NCBI GenBank assembly: GCA_034696485.1
Contig: JAQIWT010000863.1
Location: 1 to 14,353, forward strand
DNA from: Isohypsibius dastychi
Taxonomy: Eukaryota; Tardigrada; Eutardigrada; Parachela; Isohypsibiidae
Length of the DNA: 14,353 bases
Reading direction: 5' to 3'
How positions within the stretch are numbered: position 1 is the stretch's first letter; each line of letters starts with the position of its first letter. The notes under the pieces are model-generated. The model saw nothing but the letters and a program-made list of their open reading frames with translations, was not told where the DNA came from and ran no database searches. A program made the translations under genes and the position numbers. This document shows positions 8,380-14,353 of this stretch, piece after piece.

Positions 8380-8600
8380 CGTGTTTCCGGTCCGTACTTC
8401 AGGTCGGATTCGGACCGAAAAAACAAACAATCATAGCTAGAAACGATGAGCTGGGCTCGCGTAGCGGATTCGCGCATCACGCGCCGGCCCGGGCTGGTCG
8501 ACAAAAGCGACTTCGCTCCACCCTCCTTCTACCTTTTATGAGTGACGAGAGATGAGCGACGGAAGAGCGGAGAGAGCACATACCATTTCGTGGCCACCAG
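8380..8600 (+). promoter_or_regulatory. GC/CpG-richer segment, candidate promoter of the LRP gene
   Basis: Around 8455-8515 the base composition becomes markedly richer in G+C and CG dinucleotides (CGCGCATCACGCGCCGGCCC region) than the AT-rich flanks. It lies about 500 bp upstream of the receptor start codon. An inverted CCAAT box within GCCATTGGC (8791-8799) and potential 5'UTR splice donors (CCAG/GTATTG near 8600, ACAG/GTGCGT near 8713) follow. The transcription start is not visible from sequence, so this is inference from composition and position. Confidence 0.35.
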
Positions 8601-8931
8601 GTATTGTATTTTTCTCGATTTATATGCGCGCCTCGTTCAAACCAGTATTGGCACTTGTGCTTGCAGAAAATTCTCAGTTGTTGTTAGATAGGAGGACGCG
8701 TGGCACAGCACAGGTGCGTTTTGGTTTTTTGTTATTTTCGCCCGATTTATCCCTGTATGCGTAGTCTATCATTGTGTCCTTGACAAGTAGGCCATTGGCT
8801 AACGGCTACTCTATTTACCTACACTGCTAATTCATCGTGTGACCTACTCTCGATTTGGCCTACTCGCATAAGCGAGCCTTTATTTGTGAAACTCACCTGC
8901 TTGACTTTCATCCCACTTTTTCATCCAACGG

Positions 8932-8938
8932 TGACTCA
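8932..8938 (+). promoter_or_regulatory. AP-1 type site TGACTCA
   Basis: A consensus TGACTCA lies 76 bp before the receptor start codon, inside the near-palindrome GTGACTCAGTGAC. If the transcript starts upstream of it, it is in the 5'UTR and probably irrelevant. Confidence 0.25.
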
Positions 8939-8986
8939 GTGACGAGCTCCACTTGATCTGACTCGATTTTGTGGAGATCCTCATCC

Positions 8987-8998
8987 ATGAACCTGTGA
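8987..8998 (+). promoter_or_regulatory. Minimal upstream ORF (ATG AAC CTG TGA)
   Basis: A three-codon uORF ends 15 bases before the receptor ATG. If it is in the mRNA, it could lower initiation at the main start. That depends on an unmapped transcription start. Confidence 0.3.
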
Positions 8999-9013
8999 AC
9001 GCGCCAAGGAGCC

Positions 9014-12000
9014 ATGCAGATTTTGCTCACAGGACTGCTGGTCCTTGTCCAGTGGACTTTCACGGATTATCCCGTTTTTGCTCAAACTACGCCAAGTAAG
9101 TTCATGGTTCCTGGTAGAAGAGTGCATTTTGCGATCGTAAACATCAGTCGGAGTCGGTCAGTTTATCACTTACGCTTGAAAACGAGTTCCTCTCCTTGGT
9201 AAAGTATCGTTTTAGGCAAATGTAAGTTGATCCATTATATGCTCACGCAGCAGTCAAGATCGAGATTTTATCGTCGAGATTATCCTTCAGATTAATCAGA
9301 TTTGCATTCCTGAGGTGGGATGGATGGCAGGGGAGCTGGGTGGTCGGGAATCGGGATAAATCAATGAATGGAGAAATAAAGGGAGATATTTTGGTTTGAT
9401 TTCGTTTGATTTGATTGAAAGTCCATTCATTTTCGGAGAGGTTTGATTGATTTGGTAGGGTGGGATGGAAAACACTTTTGACAGTTGAGATGTATTTTCG
9501 TGGAATCGTTATTGCTTCTGCTCGATGGGCAGCTTCATCTCGACTTTGCGGACTGTAATCGTTTTATGGTTTATCGGAATTTTAATGCTGGCCTCGTGTC
9601 TGTCAAGTGTTTCCTGCAGTTTCTTATTCAAGGGCAAAACAAGTTGATTTATTTATTTTCGCGATTTCACACCGTATATTTTAATTTAAATACTAAAATC
9701 GAAGCAGGCAAAGTCTAAATTGTGAAACTATTTTCTTGAAAATTTTGTCGTGTTTGGGATTGTTTGATTTTTATTGTCAAAGTTTGTGTTTTTTAGAAAA
9801 GCGGATTCCGAAAAAAAATTCCCTCCTTAGTTATTAATTGCACTGATATTTGATTAGCCTTTTGCTAATAGTTCGCTTGTTATTTTCGAAGCTAAAGTGC
9901 TTCCGGCTGTCGTCGATCAGAAATATTGTGTTGCTTCTTTTTCGCTGAATATTTGGGCCACGACACGGTTTAATAAATCATCTTTCTTTTTCTTTTCGGG
10001 TTTTATGCCAGCTGACGAAAGTCCGACGCGCATTTCGTCATGGGCACCTGATTTTGTGCGAAGAACACAAAAGTCGTCGGCAAATATTTCCTCTATTATT
10101 GTATTTCTCAATCCGAAAAGAATGTTTGGTTTATTCAGAAGTCGGAACTGGGTGGCAGAAATTCGCTGATTTTCGGAAAATCGAGAAGGAGCAGTTGACT
10201 GCGACAACCTTGAATTTTTACATTCAACCGTTTGCCAAGTCAGCAAACAAGTTGTTCGCGCTTACTTTTGCCGAATAGAAAAATTTGCAAGTCAAATATT
10301 ACCTTTTATCCGCGAAACCTTCCCAGGTGCAGAGAATTCTCACATCATGTTTTCCAATTAATGTTTGTGCTCGAGTACCTTCCATTCGGTTCAAACTGTT
10401 GAAAAAGCGTTCCAATATTGCTTTTTAAGCTCAACAATTTTCGGTATTTTTTTTACTACAAGATTTGATTGGACGATGATGCCATTTAATTTGAGCTTTT
10501 TTCGAAGCAAAAAAATACTTGGTCTTACATTTTAAAAAACCAATTGGCTCCAGAATAGTTTCGTTTTGTATTTAAAAGTTTGCCATCATCGAAATTTGCA
10601 CGAAAATTGGATCGCCAGTTCTGCTGAATATTTTTGGACACCTTCATAAATTTTCGCCGGCCAAAGTCGCGTCCGGCCCCCAAAATAATAACTGACCTCG
10701 TTTTTTGTGCCATCCGACGAAAATTCAATTGATCGATCATGCGCTACCTTCTCATTCAAACTTCCCAGGACATCTGATTATCGATTCAGGCTCATATTCT
10801 AATTCATTCGATATTAGATCTGCAGTCTGCGTTGATGGCGGCTTGGCTTGCGGTGATGGAATAATAAGTTTATTCTGATATTTGTGTTTCTTCCGATCTG
10901 GAGAGCGTGTAGACAGAAAGGTAGTGCCGAGTTTGAAGTGGTTGGATTGTTGAGACTACGCTAGGCTAAGGACGTTGCACTGGTGTGTTTGACGGATATC
11001 AGCACACCGGCAATTTCCGGTGTCTTTAACGGTCGTGTCGACCTTTTTATTACTGCTTTTCTGGCAGAATTATTCAGACGACCGAGATTGATAGCAAGTG
11101 TTTCCTGGAGAAGAAAGTTGTAGAACAACAAAATACTCGCCCATTCAGATTTTAAAACAAAATACCGGGACCTCTCTATTGAAATATTTTCTTAATATTT
11201 GGGAAGCGTGGTTCTTAATCACACAAAGTGCTATTTAATTAAGTGTAGCAGAATGAAAAACTGTTGTCGGATACCGAATTAATCTTTGTTTGGAATTCCC
11301 TGCTCGGTATCCATGTGTTTTGTAGTTAAATGGCGCTACTGTCATCATAACCCTGTAGATTTTGTTGTGTACCAGAATTATGCTAATTGTATTCTATGAT
11401 CGTGAAATCTTACAGTTGCTTTGATTTTTCTCCTTTTACTTCCAGGATGCCCTTATAGTCCGCCGGTTTTCACATGTCGGTCCGGACAAGAATGCTTTCC
11501 GATGTACTTTTCCTGTGATGGGGAAAAGGATTGCAAGTTAGTAATTTATTTCAGAATCTCACATAATGTATTCCGGAATTTATTCTGGAAAGAGTGTGTA
11601 AAAGTTCTCTGGCTGATTGTTCTATTGTTTTTTTGCAGAGATGGTTCGGATGAAGAAAATTGCCGTATGTAGAACCTAATTTTTGGAATACCCGTTCCGT
11701 GAATTTAGGTTTTTTTGAATGTTTTCAGAAACAAAATCTTGTCCGGAAAATCATTTCAAGTGCAATAACGGACAATGCATTCCTGAGAACTGGAAGTGCG
11801 ATATGTATGCCGATTGTTCGGAAGCAGAAGACGAGATGCAAAACTGCCGTAAGATCCCTCTTCTTGAAATCCCTGTTTGTTTCGTTTTTCTGATTTTCTG
11901 TCCTTTGTTTTCTAGCTGCCCCAGTTTGTGCGTCGCATCAGTTTTCCTGTAAAACTTACACATTCAACTCCACGTACTGCATTCCAAAACACTGGAAGTG

Positions 12001-14353
12001 TGACAAGTTCCAGGATTGTAGAGATGGATCAGATGAACAAGCTTGTGGTAAAAATATTTCGGTTTCTTGAATTTGCTAAATACGAGTCTAGTTGCTTCAG
12101 ATTTTTAGTTTGTTTTCTGTACAGAATATCGTGGATGTCAACCCGACGATTTTGAATGCACCAGCACAAAGTTATGCATACCAAAAGAAAAGAAATGCGA
12201 TGGGATTTACGATTGTAAGTTTCCTCGGCTTCGATTTACGTTTTCGGTGACATGATATTTCTTCTTTAGGCAGAGACAACTCTGACGAAAGAGGATGCAG
12301 TAAGTACCATTATCATGGACCATTCAAGGTTGTTTAAATTGTGGCGTCTAACATTTGTTGAAATAAATTTTCGAATTTTGAGAGTACGTACGTGTAATGC
12401 TAAAATAAGACCTCAGAGACGTGATGATTGTGTTTACGCAGAAGTAGGGAGCTCTGCCCTACATAAAAAAATGATATGTGATAATTCTAAAATTGTGACG
12501 TTTTGTTAAAATTAATAATTTGTTTTTTTATTTAAATGAATTTCAGCTGGAATATTTATCACTGTATGTTGACACTGGTTGCTGAAATATCTTTGGTGTT
12601 TTTCAGATCGGACCTCGTGTTATCGAGGACAGTTTCTTTGTAAAACCCGGGACCGGTGCATAGCGGAGAGTGATTTGTGTAATCACCGTGACGATTGCGG
12701 GGATAATAGTGACGAGTCCAATTGTACATTTCCGGACTGCGGCCCAAGTGCGTTCTTTTTCACGGCAGTTTTTGCCGAATTGTGAATGCTAATCTGGTCA
12801 AGCAAGGTTTAAACTCTCGCGCTATCAACAGGTGAATTTCGATGCTCGAACGGTGAATGTCTCTCTTCGGAGCGGAAATGCGATGGAGTTGCCGACTGGT
12901 AATTTATCTATGAATAATTCATAAATTGTAAAACTAAAGGCTGCCCAGAAAATAAGTCGATACAGTATTTGTTTCCTGCCGGTTTGAAACTAACTGTGTT
13001 GAATGCGAGTTCTTGAATATGCATTCACAAAATATACAATATACCGTCAGAAAAGTGCAATTTTTATTCCAGGAAAATGATTTTGAATATAAATTGCTAG
13101 CATTTTAGCACGAAGTCATTCGAGGCAGATTTCGTTCTGTGTTTGTGTTTGAACGTTGTTTTTTATTGAACCCTCTTAAATACGTTCTTGATTTCATTTG
13201 TAGTAATGACGGTTCGGACGAACGGAATTGTTCGGCCTGTTCTGCGGAATTCTTTGCTTGTTCCGGTTTGTGCATTCCGAATAAACACATTTGCGACGGA
13301 GTTATCCAGTGTCCACGTGGGGAAGATGAGCAAAAATGTACAAGTCAGAAATGCTCGTTTTTGAGCTGCGAATATGGATGCCGGAATAGTACCACCGGCG
13401 GGGAATGTTTTTGCGAGGAAGGATATCTCGTCGACCCGACCACCAACCGCACTTGCATTAACCGCAACGAATGCGACTTGTGGGGGTACTGCGACCAAAT
13501 GTGCATCGATACACTCGGATCCTACCGGGTAATTGATGGTAGATAAATGTTTAAGCTTTTACGATTGCTAAGGAAATCTGAGATATGGTTTGGAAAAAGC
13601 CAATAATATGCGTAGGTTTTATACGGGGATTGTATGAGTACGGAGTTACCGATTGGATGTACCGTAGAAAGTGGAATTACTAATTGTGAAATCTGGTAGG
13701 AAAGTGGTGGCTGAACGACGATTGATATATCGTTAAACGCTTGTTGAATATCGTTTGTTATCCATTATGGTTGTGAGTTTAGTCACTGACGTCACTGTAC
13801 TGCGAAATAATAAATTTGGGTTTTCTGAAGACGAATTTGGTAATTTTTTTCCTTCGAAAATATATTATATATTATATATAGATATACTTGTATTTGTATA
13901 TACTGGTCATAAGTTCACACTCTCATTTGATTCAGAAATATTTTCATTTTTACGGATTCTTTGATGAAAGTTGGGAGGTATGTTCGGCTCGTTTTAGTTT
14001 TGCAGGACATATTTTTATCGATATTTCTTTTGATCATATGATGAGGGGGGAGGGGCGTTATAATTACGAAGTAATTATAAAAGAATCTGAATTCTTTTCT
14101 GGAATATTTCTGTTGTACGTTTATGACTGCTTTGGCTATTTTGTCTTTAATTTTTGACCGTTTTTCAGTGCATGTGTAATCCGGGATTCCAGCTGGAGAA
14201 ACAAGGTACTTGTCGCGTATCGGATGTGTCGAAATTGAAAATCCTATACGCACGCCGAGAAGGGATTTATTCGGTTGACAAGCAGGCCATCGAGATCGCT
14301 CGAGTTGTTAGCACGTCCAAGGCTTATGCCGTCGACTATCACTTCCTCAACAA
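9014..14353 (+). CDS. LRP2: LRP2/megalin-like endocytic receptor, N-terminal part (runs off right edge)
   Basis: Eleven exons join in phase: 9014-9095, 11446-11536, 11639-11664, 11729-11848, 11916-12047, 12125-12214, 12270-12299, 12607-12747, 12832-12898, 13204-13528 and 14169-14353, giving 429 residues plus two bases. Residues 1-24 ([16 protein letters not shown]...VFA) are a signal peptide. Seven LDLa modules follow (about 29-66, 71-106, 111-150, 155-190, 195-230, 235-269, 272-306), each with six Cys and an acidic calcium box such as DGSDEENC. Then come an EGF module (about 310-343, SCEYGC...[10 protein letters not shown]), a second EGF (346-384, [13 protein letters not shown]...[13 protein letters not shown]) and the start of a YWTD propeller ([13 protein letters not shown]). 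Seven LDLa, two EGF and a propeller is the N-terminal order of megalin and also of LDLR; the C-x-Y-x-C...GG-x-CFC and WG-x-CDQ-x-C patterns favour megalin. The family takes up lipoproteins, vitamin carriers and yolk at the plasma membrane, releasing ligand at endosomal pH. The start has context GGAGCCATG. Confidence 0.93.
9096..11445 (+). other. LRP gene intron 1 (2350 bp)
   Basis: Donor CCAA/GTAAGT at 9096, acceptor TTTTACTTCCAG ending at 11445, phase 1. A long first intron after the signal-peptide exon is common for this family and often holds regulatory DNA. Inside, 9897-10278 is open on both strands (90 codons plus, 109 minus) without a recognised domain. A 7-bp perfect hairpin (ACACCGG/CCGGTGT) is at 11004-11023. 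No extra LDLa exon was found in it. Confidence 0.8.
11446..13310 (+). other. LDLa ligand-binding cluster (seven modules)
   Basis: The modules are encoded by exons 2-10. Modules 2, 3 and 5 each sit on one phase 1-1 exon (11729-11848, 11916-12047, 12607-12747). Modules 1, 4 and 6 are each cut by an intron at or next to the fifth Cys, just before the calcium box: after Cys in phase 2 (11536/11639), inside the Cys codon in phase 1 (12214/12270) and inside it in phase 2 (12898/13204). Exons 3 and 7 are only 26 and 30 nt. Module 7 reads [10 protein letters not shown] in place of the usual DGSDE but keeps acidic ligands. Confidence 0.9.
12300..12606 (+). other. LRP gene intron 7 (307 bp)
   Basis: Longer than the neighbouring 55-101 bp introns. 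It holds a perfect 6-bp hairpin (GTAGGG/CCCTAC, about 12445-12463) and a second T-rich TTTCAG acceptor-like site (to 12546). The frame downstream of that site does not continue an LDLa module, so I take 12606 as the real acceptor. Confidence 0.7.
13859..13886. repeat. AT-rich microsatellite
   Basis: Near-continuous TATATTATATATTA pattern inside an intron; low complexity. Confidence 0.7.
14058..14080. repeat. Perfect short inverted repeat
   Basis: TTATAATTAC and GTAATTATAA are exact reverse complements around a GAA loop, directly after a G-rich run. It is intronic; no function can be assigned. Confidence 0.75.

Larger units (their letters stand above)
13529..14168 (+). other. LRP gene intron 10 (640 bp) with AT microsatellite and hairpin
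   Basis: Donor CGG/GTAATT, acceptor GACCGTTTTTCAG, phase 0, placed inside the second EGF module (GSYR / CMCNPGF). It contains a TATATTATATA simple repeat (13859-13886), a G-rich run (about 14044-14055) and a perfect 10-bp hairpin (14058-14080). Frames within it have no protein features. Confidence 0.8.

Noticed and set aside
8620-8650. tRNA B-box-like GTTCAAACC
   Set aside because: There is no A box or cloverleaf upstream at the right distance.
12542-12606. Earlier acceptor TTTCAG at 12546 for LRP exon 8
   Set aside because: The sequence after it does not continue an LDLa module, whereas 12607 gives SCYRGQFLC in phase.
1-14353. CRISPR arrays, operons, bacterial signals
   Set aside because: There are no regularly spaced repeats or contiguous bacterial-type ORFs; the gene structure is eukaryotic throughout.

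Overview
This window is nuclear DNA from an invertebrate animal. It has intron-split genes with GT...AG introns (many ending in TTTTCAG), an animal-type 5S rRNA gene, an animal haem-peroxidase homologue and an LDL-receptor-family gene. Short introns and T-rich acceptors would suit a nematode or another ecdysozoan, but I cannot name the lineage from sequence alone. There are no bacterial or phage features.

Layout. 1-250 is a degenerate CACTCACCC-type tandem repeat. 392-718 is a possible decayed minus-strand coding remnant. 1520-2658 is the most unusual part: two arms of about 160 bp, roughly 90% or more identical, in inverted orientation around an 814-bp spacer. Each arm looks like a small structured RNA gene: an upstream block, an AT-rich hairpin, a 34-nt hairpin, a repeated CCTCGAGG palindrome and a T6 run. 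A 3'-end relic of a 5S rRNA gene abuts the right arm, and an intact 5S gene lies 330 bp further on (2991-3108, minus).

3428-5893 (minus) holds five exons that join in phase into a signal peptide, an N-terminal region and the first half of an animal haem-peroxidase domain. The fold residues and calcium-loop residues are present, but the distal histidine, both haem-ester acids and the catalytic arginine all appear to be replaced. It therefore looks like a pseudoperoxidase. The second half of the domain is not visible before the left edge.

5894-8340 is non-coding with nothing recognisable beyond a few motifs. 8340-9013 looks like the promoter and 5'UTR region of the second gene.

9014-14353 (plus) is the 5' part of a large LRP2/megalin-type endocytic receptor: signal peptide, seven LDLa modules, two EGF modules and the start of a YWTD propeller, on 11 exons, running off the right edge. 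The two protein genes are head to head, about 3.1 kb apart between start codons. Both encode secreted or surface proteins, but nothing here shows that they work together.
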